34,293 bases of DNA from Draconibacterium orientale (GCA_020719165.1 DYQT01000010.1:1-34293); one strand, 5' to 3'; positions 1-9,955 are shown, counted from the first letter of the stretch. Notes: generated by a model not told the origin, from the letters alone. Translations and numbers: made by a program.

Positions 1-483
1 GGTACCTGTTACCATTTTATAAGCGGCAATGCTCATTGCTGCCGGGAATGTATCGTTGGAGGATTGCGATTTGTTCACGTCATCGTTGGGATGGATCACG
101 GTTTTACCTTCCCCGCCCAGTATGCCGCCATGGAGCACATGCGCCCTGTTGGCGATCACCTCATTGAGGTTCATGTTTGTTTGCGTTCCTGAACCGGTTT
201 GCCAGATTACCAATGGAAACTGGTCATCGAGTTTACCTTCCAGAATTTCGTCGCATGCCATCACGATCAAATCTTTTTTCTCCGGCGAAAGCACCCCCAA
301 ATCGGCATTGACCATGGCTGCAGCTTTTTTCAACACAGCCATGCCCCTGATCATCTCTTTGGGCATAGAGCCGGGCTCCCCGATTTTAAAATTTGTCAAC
401 GACCGTTGCGTCTGGGCGCCCCAGTATTTGTCCATGGCAACCTCAATGGGGCCCATGGTGTCTTTTTCGATACGTGTTTTCAT
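1..483 (-). CDS. fumC: Class II fumarate hydratase, N-terminal part (gene runs off the left window edge)
   Basis: Reverse-strand reading from ATG at 483: [59 protein letters not shown]...[23 protein letters not shown]..., typical of class II fumarase; open to position 1. Confidence 0.93.
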   Translation of the reverse strand, partial: MKTRIEKDTMGPIEVAMDKYWGAQTQRSLTNFKIGEPGSMPKEMIRGMAVLKKAAAMVNADLGVLSPEKKDLIVMACDEILEGKLDDQFPLVIWQTGSGTQTNMNLNEVIANRAHVLHGGILGGEGKTVIHPNDDVNKSQSSNDTFPAAMSIAAYKMVTGT

Positions 484-513
484 GGCAGGTTATTTATGGT
501 TAAAAGTTGGAGA

Positions 514-858
514 TCATTTCAACAAGGGTGTAATATTTTCAACCGGATCGCCGATCACTGCTTTATATTTGCTTTCCACAACAGGCCGTTTCAGCAACTT
601 TGGGTTTTGAATAATCAACTTCACCAACTCATGATCTTCAAATTTTTTCCCAATCAGGTTTTGCTTGTAATATGCCTCCTGCTTCCGAATCACCTCTTCG
701 GGTTTAAGGTTGAGCTTTACCAGTAATTTTTCAAGTTCCTGCTCTTTCAAAGGGTTTTTAAGATACTCCACCACTTCAAAATCACATCCTGATTGCTGCA
801 GATACTGCAGACCGGCCCGGGATTTTTTACAGGATGGGTTGTGGTAGATTCGAAACAT
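514..858 (-). CDS. ArsC/Spx-family arsenate reductase-like protein
   Basis: 114 aa, MFRIYHNPSCKKSRAGLQYLQQSG...; CxxS motif and ArsC-like fold signature (RPVV...). Confidence 0.85.
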   Translation of the reverse strand: MFRIYHNPSCKKSRAGLQYLQQSGCDFEVVEYLKNPLKEQELEKLLVKLNLKPEEVIRKQEAYYKQNLIGKKFEDHELVKLIIQNPKLLKRPVVESKYKAVIGDPVENITPLLK

Positions 859-891
859 ATTTACGATTTACGATTTACGATTTACGATTTA
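859..891. repeat. Heptanucleotide tandem repeat (ATTTACG)x4.7
   Basis: Direct reading: ATTTACG ATTTACG ATTTACG ATTTACG ATTTA fills the gap between the ArsC-like start codon and the prfB stop codon. Confidence 0.95.
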
Positions 892-1981
892 GCCTGCATT
901 TCCGTATTCCATCAGATAGGCTTTGATAAAGTCAGTGAGGTCACCATCGAGAACTGCCTGCGTGTCGGATGTTTCATGGCTTGTACGAAGGTCTTTGACC
1001 ATTTTGTAAGGATGCAGCACATAACTGCGGATTTGGCTGCCCCACTCGATTTTTTTCTTGCCACTTTCGATAACATTAATCTTTTCACGCTGTTTTCGCA
1101 GTTCAATTTCGTACAATTGTGACTTCAGGAGTTTCAGCGCTTTTTCGCGGTTCTGACCTTGAGAGCGGGTCTCCTGACATTCAATCACAATACCGGAGGG
1201 TTCATGTTTGAGCCTGACAGCAGTTTCAACTTTATTCACATTTTGACCTCCGGGGCCGCTGCTACGGAAGGTGTCCCAGCTGATGTCGGACGGGTTGATT
1301 TCGATGATGATGTCGTCGTTGATGATCGGGTAGGCATACACCGATGCAAAAGAGGTGTGGCGCTTGTGGTTGGAGTCGAAGGGAGAAAGCCTCACCAGCC
1401 GGTGAACACCATTTTCGCCTTTGAGATAACCGTAAGCATAATCACCATCAAATTCAAGGGTTACCGATTTGATTCCGGCTACATCACCCTCCTGATAATC
1501 GACTTCGGTAATTTTAAACTTGCTTCGTTCGGCATACCGGATGTACATGCGCATCAGCATTTCGGCCCAATCCTGCGATTCGGTGCCACCGGCACCCGAA
1601 TTGATCTGCACGATGGCGCCGAGTTTATCCTCTTCTCCACTCAGCATATTCCTGAATTCGAGATCTTCAACCAGGTACAGCGTGTCGCGATAATTGGTCT
1701 CGAGCTCCTGTTCGGTTCCTTCTCCCTGGATGTAAAAATCCCACATGACCATCAGGTCGTCGCGGCTTGCAAGGGCCTTCAGATATGCATCGGTCCATAG
1801 TTTTTTATCACGGATGGCCCGCAACGCCAATTCTGCCGTTTTGGGATTGTTCCAGAAATCTGCTGCTTGCGAGAGCTGTTCTTCTTCAGCTATTTGAGAA
1901 AGTTTTTTATCGATGTCAAAGGTACCTCCTCAAGACATCAAGTCTTGTCTGAAGGTCCTTCAATTGGTCTTGTGATACCAT
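889..1981 (-). CDS. prfB: Peptide chain release factor 2, expressed through a +1 programmed frameshift
   Basis: Main ORF contains GGQNVNK (GGQ) and RF2-like sequence. Upstream zero-frame [24 protein letters not shown] ends in an in-frame UGA within AGGAGGTACCTTTGAC; the +1 frame continues [41 protein letters not shown].... Confidence 0.95.
1915..1930 (-). promoter_or_regulatory. RF2 programmed frameshift site: internal SD-like AGGAGG, then CUU UGA C
   Basis: Reverse complement of 1915-1930 is AGGAGGTACCTTTGAC, matching the layout of the classical prfB frameshift site. Confidence 0.95.
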
Positions 1982-1982
1982 G

Positions 1983-2495
1983 TCAGATTTTAAGTTCTTT
2001 AATTACTTTTGAGATCAGGTCAAATTCAAATCCCTTGCCAGAGACAAAAGTGAGAATTTTTTCGCGGACATTCAAATTTTTCCCGGTATTTATCTCAAAT
2101 TTTTTTTTGAGAACCAATTCCCGGATGGTTCTCAGGTAGTCATCATCTCCAATCTCCTCCATCGATTTTTGCACGAATTGCTCGGGGATATGCCGGCTTT
2201 TTAACTCATACCGGATTTTTGTCCGGCCCCATTTGTTGATATGAAATTTTCCGCGTACAAAAATGCGCGCAAACCTCTCTTCATCGATATATCCCTCCTC
2301 CTTTAACAGCGCAATGATACGGGTGATTCTGGAAGAAGAAACTTTCCATTGCAATAATTTTTTATCCACGTCGAAGGTGCATCGCTCCTGATAAGCACAA
2401 TAATGGTGAATCCTTGCAAGGATTACATCCTGTTCATGTTTCACTGAATTGTTTGTTTCTTTCTCTGACATGCAAAAAACATCAGCCAATTTCAA
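1983..2495 (-). CDS. recX: RecX-family regulatory protein
   Basis: 170 aa, ARIHHYCAYQERCTFDVDKKLLQWKVSSSRITRIIALLKEEGYIDEERFARIFVRGKFHINKWGRTKIRYELKSRHI; RecX-like helical repeats. Real start may be Met at 2471. Stop is separated from the prfB ATG by 1 nt (TGA-C-ATG). Confidence 0.85.
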   Translation of the reverse strand: MKLADVFCMSEKETNNSVKHEQDVILARIHHYCAYQERCTFDVDKKLLQWKVSSSRITRIIALLKEEGYIDEERFARIFVRGKFHINKWGRTKIRYELKSRHIPEQFVQKSMEEIGDDDYLRTIRELVLKKKFEINTGKNLNVREKILTFVSGKGFEFDLISKVIKELKI

Positions 2496-2537
2496 ATTTT
2501 ACGATTATCTTGGCCCATTGATTAAGCGGATGAGGGC

Positions 2538-2558
2538 AAAATTGATATTGTCAATTTT
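2538..2558. repeat. Perfect 8-bp inverted repeat AAAATTGA-TATTG-TCAATTTT in a divergent intergenic region
   Basis: Direct reading; lies between recX (-) and the DUF4838 gene (+). Confidence 0.7.
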
Positions 2559-2603
2559 AACATGTAAAGGTAAGGCTAAAACATAAAAAAAACCACTTCT
2601 GAC

Positions 2604-2795
2604 ATGAAATATTTTATTATCATTTTTCTGACATTCATTTTTAAGACGATTTTGGCTTCAGAGCCGACATTCATAATCGGGGGGCAAGCATTTCCGGTTT
2701 CTGGTTTTCAAATAGTTATTTCAACACAACCCGGAGAGGTGGAATTGAAAGCTGCCGTTGAATTTCAGAAGTACCTCGGCTTAGTACGGGGATAA
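2604..2795 (+). pseudogene. N-terminal fragment (signal peptide and start) of the DUF4838 protein, separated from the rest by an apparent 1-nt frameshift near 2785
   Basis: MKYFIIIFLTFIFKTILASEPTFII...ELKAAVEFQKYLGLV then RG*; the frame that continues into ORF 2870-4861 reads TGITLPISDAFSDKFPYSVIITSAKQILVSAVAKTPGPDGYVIQIHPGSILIAGG. Confidence 0.7.
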
Positions 2796-2869
2796 CACTG
2801 CCCATTTCAGATGCATTTTCTGATAAGTTTCCATATTCTGTTATCATTACTTCGGCCAAACAAATACTG

Positions 2870-4861
2870 GTGTCTGCAGTAGCTAAAACTCCTGGCCCGG
2901 ATGGCTATGTCATCCAGATTCATCCTGGCAGCATCCTGATTGCCGGAGGTTCGCATAAGGGGACGCTTTACGGTGTTTATGAATTTTTGGAGAATTATTT
3001 GGGATGCCGGTTCTGGGCGCCAAACGCCGAATTTATCCCAAAGAAGGCTGAGATTATACTTCCGGTTGCAGATGTTGTTGACAATCCGGCATTTGGATGG
3101 CGTGAGGTGTACTATGCCGGAATGGATAACCAGGACTTTGCCGACAAGATGCGTACCGACCGTCATGCATGGAACGGAGGTGAGAACTGGGGTTTGTGGG
3201 TTCATACCATGTTTACCCTTGTCCCTCCTGAAGTGTACTTTGATGCACACCCGGAGTATTATGCGCTGATGGATGGAAAAAGGGCTAAAACACAACTTTG
3301 TCTCACCAATCCTGATGTACTCCAGATCGTTATCGATGCATTGAACGCAAAAATGAAAGAAAAACCTGAGGCAAAATACTGGTCGGTATCACAAATGGAC
3401 ACCTTTGGCGGTTGTGAATGTGATGGCTGTAAATATCTGAATGAACGCGAAGGATCAGCCTCCGGCTCTATGATCAGTTTTGTAAACCAGGTTGCGGCAG
3501 CCTTTCCCCAAAAGATAATTTCCACACTTGCCTATCAATATACCCGTAAGGCACCGGAATATATCAAACCGGCTTCCAACGTGAACATCATGCTTTGTAC
3601 CATTGAATGCGACCGGAGTAAACCCCTGGAAAGCGATACGACTCCTGGTTCTTTTACCGAAGATTTGCGAAACTGGTCGGCTATTGCCAACGACATCCTG
3701 GTGTGGGATTATGTAATCCAGTTTACCAACATGATCGGCCCGTTTCCGAATCTTCCGGTGTTGCAACCAAATATTCAACTATTTAAAAAATACCAGGTCG
3801 GCTCGGTATTTGAGCAGGGCTGTCGTGGCACTTACAGTGAAAACCAGGAGTTGCGGCAATACCTGCTCGCAAAATTGTTATGGAACCCCGGGCTGAATGT
3901 TGATTCGCTCACAAACCTGTTTCTTGAAGGTTATTATGGAAATGCAGGTTCAGCAATCGGGGAATATTTGCACAGCATGACGGATGCCCTGAAAAAATCG
4001 GGCAAAACCTTGTGGATTTATGGCAGCCCGATGCAGGAAACCGATGCCTTTCTGAGTCCGGAGGAGATCAGAAATTATACATTGCTGTTCAATAAGGCAG
4101 AACTTTCCGTAGCAGGCGATTCTACCTTGCAAGCCAGGGTGCGCAAGGCCAGGTTACCGCTTGATTATGCCATGATCGAAATATCAAAAAAGAACATTAC
4201 CGGCCCCGATGGGTTCATCGAACCTGCGGGAACAGGGTGGAAGGTTATGCCTGGCATGATTAACAGGGTGAATGAGTTTGTTGTACAAGCCGGCAAATCG
4301 GGTGTGAAAACAGTTCATGAACGGTTTTTACCTCCCGATGTTTATGGTCAGCAAACCATCGATTTTTTCAACAAAGCCTACACGCGGCATCTGGCAAAGG
4401 ACAAACCATATGCCCTCACTGCGCAGCCAGCAGCAAAATACAGCGCCGGAGGAGCCGGATCGCTTACCGACGGCAAACGTGGGTCGTCGAATTATTATGT
4501 TCTCTGGCAGGGCTTTGAGGAAAATGATTTTACAGCATTGGTTGACATGGAAAAACCTACGGAGATAAATTATGTGGGGGCGGAATTTTTGCAGGACCTT
4601 GCTTCCTGGATCTTTTATCCAGTGGAGGTGGTAATAAGTGTTTCAGATGACGGAATTAAATTCACAGAGGTGGCAGCCTTTGATTCGCTAGCGTGCCAGG
4701 ATCCGCTGTTGATAAGAGAAGTTGGCAAAATGATAAACCCGGTGACAGTCCGGTTTGTAAAATTTTATGCGCGCAATGCCGGAAAATGTCCCTCATGGCA
4801 TATCGGCCATGGTGGCAAGGCATGGCTGTTTGCCGATGAACTGATTGTTGACAGAAGATAG
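2870..4861 (+). CDS. DUF4838 domain-containing protein with C-terminal discoidin (F5/8 type C)-like region; likely secreted carbohydrate-active protein
   Basis: GGSHKGTLYGVYEFLENYLGCRFWAPNAEFIPK...SVSQMDTFGGCECDGCKYLNEREG... is DUF4838-like; C-terminus resembles a carbohydrate-binding beta-sandwich. The coding frame extends upstream to about 2786. Confidence 0.8.
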   Translation: MSAVAKTPGPDGYVIQIHPGSILIAGGSHKGTLYGVYEFLENYLGCRFWAPNAEFIPKKAEIILPVADVVDNPAFGWREVYYAGMDNQDFADKMRTDRHAWNGGENWGLWVHTMFTLVPPEVYFDAHPEYYALMDGKRAKTQLCLTNPDVLQIVIDALNAKMKEKPEAKYWSVSQMDTFGGCECDGCKYLNEREGSASGSMISFVNQVAAAFPQKIISTLAYQYTRKAPEYIKPASNVNIMLCTIECDRSKPLESDTTPGSFTEDLRNWSAIANDILVWDYVIQFTNMIGPFPNLPVLQPNIQLFKKYQVGSVFEQGCRGTYSENQELRQYLLAKLLWNPGLNVDSLTNLFLEGYYGNAGSAIGEYLHSMTDALKKSGKTLWIYGSPMQETDAFLSPEEIRNYTLLFNKAELSVAGDSTLQARVRKARLPLDYAMIEISKKNITGPDGFIEPAGTGWKVMPGMINRVNEFVVQAGKSGVKTVHERFLPPDVYGQQTIDFFNKAYTRHLAKDKPYALTAQPAAKYSAGGAGSLTDGKRGSSNYYVLWQGFEENDFTALVDMEKPTEINYVGAEFLQDLASWIFYPVEVVISVSDDGIKFTEVAAFDSLACQDPLLIREVGKMINPVTVRFVKFYARNAGKCPSWHIGHGGKAWLFADELIVDRR

Positions 4862-4875
4862 GATCTCTTTAACCT

Positions 4876-7800
4876 TTATTTTTGTTTTTCGAAAACATCA
4901 ACCTCCCTGAAATAGTAAGGCCCGTGGGCTGTGTTTTCACTTACCCACAGCAGGTAACGGTATTGTTTCGATTTTTCGGGCAACGGAATGATGGTATATA
5001 CTGCTTTACTGTCGCCCCAGATATCCTCAGGGGGAGCGATGGCAATGAAATTCCATCCTGATGTTGCGGGATCACCCACAACCGCGGGTTTTTTTTCGCC
5101 GGATGCGCCCCACAGCGAAAAGGATTGTCCGCCGCGCCGGGTGCTTTTCTCGGTGAAAATATGCATGCTGTCGAGTTCAATCTCCTGCTGCAGATCCAGT
5201 AAGATACGGCCCTCGCCTTTGTACGACCATTTGTCGTTGATGGAGTCGCCGGGCAGCAGGTCGTACATTCCGTCGTTGATCGAGGGAACATTCATCCCGC
5301 TGGCATATCCTGCCAAAGCAGAATCTGAATCGGTGAAATAATAGGATGCCGTAACACCATTGGGTTGATGCATGTCAGCATAGTCTTTCATGGTAAGCCG
5401 GGCAGGCAGCCGGGTCAGGTTACGATTGCTGTAAGCGGTTATTTTTGCTGCCTGAACCTGGTTGTCATCCACATAACTTTTTGCGAGGGTGAGCGTCATC
5501 TCCGGGCGCCCTGTGAAATCATCGTATAGGGGACTTACCGGTTGAACCTGATCGAAGGAGTTGTCGGCGACAGTGATCGCGAATATCTTAATGCTTTCAT
5601 TGTCTGGGAGTTGCAGGGTTTCGCTCGCCATGCCGGCTTCGAGTTTGTATTTGAACAGGTATGCATATTGGTAAGCAAGTGTTGTGGTATCGCGATGCAG
5701 ATGGGTTGCAAACCAGGCAACTTCATCACGTTTGATAAACCCTTTTTGCATTCCCGTCAAACGTCCGAATTTATCCCATATGCGGTTGTCAAATTGTCCG
5801 ATGTTGCCGCGATAGGCTCCAACCCGCAAGGTTGACTTGATATTCCCCACTTTGAATGTGCCGGATGTGTCGGTGAGCGCTGCGGCCAGGATATAAACGC
5901 TGTTGTAGTTTCCTGTTTTTGGCAGGCGTATTTTTTGACCCTTGCAGGCAATCACATTGTTTTTTCCATCCGCTTTCGGACCTAAATTGAATTGAATTCC
6001 ATCTACAGTGAGTGTTTCCGGAAACAGGGCGGCAGGAATACTGATGCCTTGCTGATCGAACTGTCCGTCTTTCCTGTTTTTGGCAAAGGTTACCACATCC
6101 TGATCATATACCAGAGGCAACTCGATGGAGGAGGGCGCTGATTGTTTTTCTGCAGGAGGTTCCAATTGGAGCGCAAAACTGCGCATGGTGAATCTCTTCA
6201 TATCGGTGAGCAACTTGCCGTTTTTGATGATAGCTTCCCCGATCAGCCGCTCCTGTCCATCCACCTCCCATGCTTTAATAATCTTGGATGCCAACGAAAC
6301 TTCAACATTCTGAATATCTTTCCCGATGAGTTCCTGCAGGCGGATCACCACCTCCTTACCGTTCTCTGCTTTTTTGATGGTGCGGATATCAACCTGAGGA
6401 GAGGATACACGGGCAAAGGAATAAACTTTTCCGAGGAAACCCGGATGCTGTGATGTCTGGAAAATCCTGAATGGTTGATTCAAGCCTCTTCCCTGCCATT
6501 CAGAAAGAGCGGTGCGCCAATCTCCTTTGTGGCTGTAAATGCCAAAGGTAACCTCGTGGATTCCCCAATCCTGGGTAGCCTGATCGTGGAAGAAATTGGT
6601 GGTGGGGGTAAATAGCAGTGTAAGCCGTATGGTTTTATCGTTTGGCTTGTCGGAACCGAATTTGCAGTCTTCAAAAATAGTGACCCCGTAATTGCCCGAT
6701 TTATCGGTGAGATCGATCCATTCGCGTGAAGGAACTTCATACTTTTTTTCATTGTTATTGCCCCGCTCGATCGTTCCAAAACCGAGATTATAGGTTGCCA
6801 TTTCATTGGCGGCAGTCAGCGGAAACGAAGCTTTCAGGCATACTCCGCTCGATTGCCAGTTGATGGTATTGCGAACGATCAGATTCTCTTTCCCGGCAAC
6901 AAGTTGAATATACTGGGTAAACACAGAATTCATTGCGTTGCGTTCAATTTTAACTGTCGCACGTACCGGCCCGTTTTCGAGAACAGTAATTTTTGCAGGT
7001 CCTTTGACGTATGCGAAGGGTGGTTTTTTGCGATCGTTCCAATCCATATTCCAGGCTGGCCAGTATTCCGGATGCTCTTTTTGGAATTCAAGCCGCATCG
7101 GACCAGAAAGCAACTCTTTGCCCAGTTTTTTATCGATGATGCTTGAAATGTCGCCTGAGGTGTTGATGGTAACCTTCAGGAATTCATTGTCAATGATATT
7201 GTTGGAGGCCGAAAGGGTTGATTTTCTCGGTGTTGATTTTTCGGTTGGACGAACATCGTAACAGGCCAGTCCAAACGAGGGAACGGTGCAGAGAAACAGG
7301 ATCCGGATTCTTTCTTTCGAGATGCGTAAAACCTGAACCGGCAGCTCAGTTTCGGATGAATCAAATACCTGCACTGCATCCGGCGCGCCCCCGGGAAAAG
7401 AAATTTCAGCTTCTGCTATATCTTTTCGGCTGATAGCCAGAGGATTGTAAACTACCAGGGTTATTCCTTTTCCCCGTGTATCCATCGCGCGGATAACTGC
7501 CCCGGCTGAACTTTCAAGACCTGCCGCGAACTTGTTAAGAGCCAGCACTTCATCATTCCACGCATATTCATAGGCTTTTGGGATCGACGTTCCGGGAAGA
7601 ATGTCGTGCATCTGGCTGCCCAGAACAAGCCACCAGGCTTCATGGAGCGAGCGGTGCTGGTATTTGATTCCACCGAGCCAATCGGCCATCACGGCTAATG
7701 GTTCGGCGGCTAAGGCAAGCTGCTCGTTTTTTCGATTCCAGCGTTTCATATAGGCCTGTGAGGTAAGTGACCCTGATGAGTGTTCTGTAAGAAGGAGGTC

Positions 7801-8772
7801 TCCAGAGTACGATGGCAGACGATTTTTTTGCTCCGTGGTGAGGTCGCGGAACAGCTGGTCTGATGAGCTTAGATAGACATTGATTTTTCTGTCGGGCTGG
7901 TCAATACTGCCAACAGCGTTTTTAACATCCTCCTCGCGCGGTGCTCCGCCTACATCACCTACTCCATAATACCGGTAGTCGGCGAAAACACCATACTTCT
8001 TGCCATTTTCCATTACCCGGTTAACCCAATAGGTTGTGGTGTCAAGTCTTTTTTTTATCTCACCGCCATAATCTGTGGCATTCAAGGCGGAGATGATGCC
8101 AATGCCGTCGGGTCCGATCCAGTTGCCAATGTTGAACGGAATACCTGCAGCTGATCCCCAGGAGAGCTTTTGGGTGGAAAAACCTTTTAATCCCGCGTGG
8201 GCCAATACCGAAGGAATATGTGCCTGGAATCCAAAACAGTCGGGCAGCAGAAAATCGACACTCTCTTTGCCGAATTCAGATCTGAAATAGCCATTGCCAT
8301 AAAGCACCTGACGCATTATCGCCTCCGGGGCCGGGATATTGGCATCGCATTCATCCACCGACGAACCTCCCACATTCCACCTTCCCTGGGATACATATTT
8401 TTTTAGTTTCTCAAACTTTTCAGGATAGTATTCCTTCATCATCTTATACCTGCGTGCCCCCGAGAAGGTAAAAATATAGGGTTGATATTTTTCTAACCGC
8501 TGAAAATTGTCATCCATGGTGTTTTTCAGGAATTCATTGATCGTTGTTTCATAGTCCCACCGCCATTCGGTATCCAGATGTGCATAACCAACCGTGTAAA
8601 GCACCGGGTCTTTCGAAAGATCATATTTCGGGATTGCCGGTAAAGTTGCATCCTGCTGTGCATTTGCAACATTCATGAACAGGACGAACAGCAGCGCAGC
8701 TGAAAGGGAACAAATTCGCATCATGACAATTGTTTTTTCCATGTAAAAGTAGAGATTTATTTTGTTTCGCAA
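4876..8772 (-). CDS. Glycoside hydrolase family 38 (alpha-mannosidase-like), secreted
   Basis: 1298 aa; signal peptide (MMRICSLSAALLFVLFMNVANA); GH38 motifs YAHLDTEWRW and LLPDCFGFQAHIPSVLAHAGLKGF. Likely start is Met at 8742 or 8724. Confidence 0.88.
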   Translation of the reverse strand: MRNKINLYFYMEKTIVMMRICSLSAALLFVLFMNVANAQQDATLPAIPKYDLSKDPVLYTVGYAHLDTEWRWDYETTINEFLKNTMDDNFQRLEKYQPYIFTFSGARRYKMMKEYYPEKFEKLKKYVSQGRWNVGGSSVDECDANIPAPEAIMRQVLYGNGYFRSEFGKESVDFLLPDCFGFQAHIPSVLAHAGLKGFSTQKLSWGSAAGIPFNIGNWIGPDGIGIISALNATDYGGEIKKRLDTTTYWVNRVMENGKKYGVFADYRYYGVGDVGGAPREEDVKNAVGSIDQPDRKINVYLSSSDQLFRDLTTEQKNRLPSYSGDLLLTEHSSGSLTSQAYMKRWNRKNEQLALAAEPLAVMADWLGGIKYQHRSLHEAWWLVLGSQMHDILPGTSIPKAYEYAWNDEVLALNKFAAGLESSAGAVIRAMDTRGKGITLVVYNPLAISRKDIAEAEISFPGGAPDAVQVFDSSETELPVQVLRISKERIRILFLCTVPSFGLACYDVRPTEKSTPRKSTLSASNNIIDNEFLKVTINTSGDISSIIDKKLGKELLSGPMRLEFQKEHPEYWPAWNMDWNDRKKPPFAYVKGPAKITVLENGPVRATVKIERNAMNSVFTQYIQLVAGKENLIVRNTINWQSSGVCLKASFPLTAANEMATYNLGFGTIERGNNNEKKYEVPSREWIDLTDKSGNYGVTIFEDCKFGSDKPNDKTIRLTLLFTPTTNFFHDQATQDWGIHEVTFGIYSHKGDWRTALSEWQGRGLNQPFRIFQTSQHPGFLGKVYSFARVSSPQVDIRTIKKAENGKEVVIRLQELIGKDIQNVEVSLASKIIKAWEVDGQERLIGEAIIKNGKLLTDMKRFTMRSFALQLEPPAEKQSAPSSIELPLVYDQDVVTFAKNRKDGQFDQQGISIPAALFPETLTVDGIQFNLGPKADGKNNVIACKGQKIRLPKTGNYNSVYILAAALTDTSGTFKVGNIKSTLRVGAYRGNIGQFDNRIWDKFGRLTGMQKGFIKRDEVAWFATHLHRDTTTLAYQYAYLFKYKLEAGMASETLQLPDNESIKIFAITVADNSFDQVQPVSPLYDDFTGRPEMTLTLAKSYVDDNQVQAAKITAYSNRNLTRLPARLTMKDYADMHQPNGVTASYYFTDSDSALAGYASGMNVPSINDGMYDLLPGDSINDKWSYKGEGRILLDLQQEIELDSMHIFTEKSTRRGGQSFSLWGASGEKKPAVVGDPATSGWNFIAIAPPEDIWGDSKAVYTIIPLPEKSKQYRYLLWVSENTAHGPYYFREVDVFEKQK

Positions 8773-8817
8773 AAAGCGTTACTTTTGTACAAACAAACCT
8801 TAAAAGAAAAGTATTTT

Positions 8818-9945
8818 ATGAAAAGAATCCTCTTCATGTTGTGCGTCAGTGCAGTTCTTACATCCTGCATGTCTGGAAAAGATCAGTTTAAAATTACCGG
8901 TAGTGTGAAAGGAGTGGATACCGGCATGGTTTTTCTTCAGAAATATGAGGTGGATCAATGGGTTGATACCGACTCTGCCAGGTTGGACAAGGGTGAATTT
9001 GTGTTTGTCGGAAAGGTAAGTGTTCCCGAGTTGGTTCAAATCGTCATGAAAGCCAACGAGGTTCTTTTACCGGTTTTTGTGGACAATGAAGCGATTAACC
9101 TTCAAATTTTTCCTGACAGCCTTGAGAAATCAACCGTGAAAGGCTCTGCTAACCATGACATCTATCAGCAATATGTTGCCATGAGTGAGGCCATCAATAT
9201 CAGGATGGACAAGGTTTATGACGAATGGAAGAAGGCAAAAGTTGCCGGAGACACCGTTGGAATGGAACGAAACGACTCCATCTCAAACTGCCTGGATACG
9301 GAGGTGAAGCAGCAACTTCTGGATTTTGTCAAAACCAACAATAAAACTGTGGTTTCTCCTTACCTGATCATGCGAAATAGTTGGCAATTTGAATTACCTG
9401 AGCTGGAAGAAGTAGTGACTGCCATGGATACCAGCCTGAATCAGTCTCAGTACATGCAGGCCCTGCAGAAACGCATTGCTGTTCTTCGCAGCGTGGCTGT
9501 TGGCCAAATTGCCCCTGATTTTACCATGAATGACTCGACCGGTCAGCCAATTACGCTTTCATCACTGAAGGGAAAGGTGTTGCTGGTCGATTTCTGGGCA
9601 TCGTGGTGCAGCCCATGCAGGGCCGAAAACCCCAATGTAGTGAAGGCATACCGGGCTTTTGGAAAGAAAGGATTTGACGTTCTCGGATGTTCCTTCGATC
9701 AGAACCGGGAAAAATGGATGAAGGCGGTTAAGCAGGACGAACTTACCTGGACCCAGGTTTCGGATTTGAAAGGTTGGGCAAATGAGGCCGGAAAACTTTA
9801 TGGTGTTAACTCCATCCCGGCAAACGTTCTTCTTGACAAGGATCAGAAAATTATTGCCCGGAATCTCCGCGGGGAAGAGCTGATTCAGAAGATTGAGGAG
9901 ATACTGGGACCGGCGTTGCAGGAGAAGAAGGCGAAAAATAAATAA
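8818..9945 (+). CDS. TlpA-family thioredoxin-fold lipoprotein with DUF4369-like N-terminus
   Basis: MKRILFMLCVSAVLTSCMSGKDQFKITGSVKGVDTGMVFLQKY...; lipobox LTSC; VDFWASWCSPCRAENPNVVKAY. Confidence 0.88.
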   Translation: MKRILFMLCVSAVLTSCMSGKDQFKITGSVKGVDTGMVFLQKYEVDQWVDTDSARLDKGEFVFVGKVSVPELVQIVMKANEVLLPVFVDNEAINLQIFPDSLEKSTVKGSANHDIYQQYVAMSEAINIRMDKVYDEWKKAKVAGDTVGMERNDSISNCLDTEVKQQLLDFVKTNNKTVVSPYLIMRNSWQFELPELEEVVTAMDTSLNQSQYMQALQKRIAVLRSVAVGQIAPDFTMNDSTGQPITLSSLKGKVLLVDFWASWCSPCRAENPNVVKAYRAFGKKGFDVLGCSFDQNREKWMKAVKQDELTWTQVSDLKGWANEAGKLYGVNSIPANVLLDKDQKIIARNLRGEELIQKIEEILGPALQEKKAKNK

Positions 9946-9955
9946 TTATCGATTC

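Noticed and set aside
859-891. CRISPR array
   Set aside because: The repeat unit is 7 nt with no spacers; it is a simple tandem repeat.
1159-1800. 213-aa plus-strand ORF
   Set aside because: Antisense to prfB, with no recognisable family features; explained by RF2 codon composition.
8761-8787. TTTG...TACTTTTG as promoter of the first TlpA-like gene
   Set aside because: The -7 box fits TAnnTTTG but the spacer is only 15 nt, shorter than the 17-21 nt seen at the better sites in this window.
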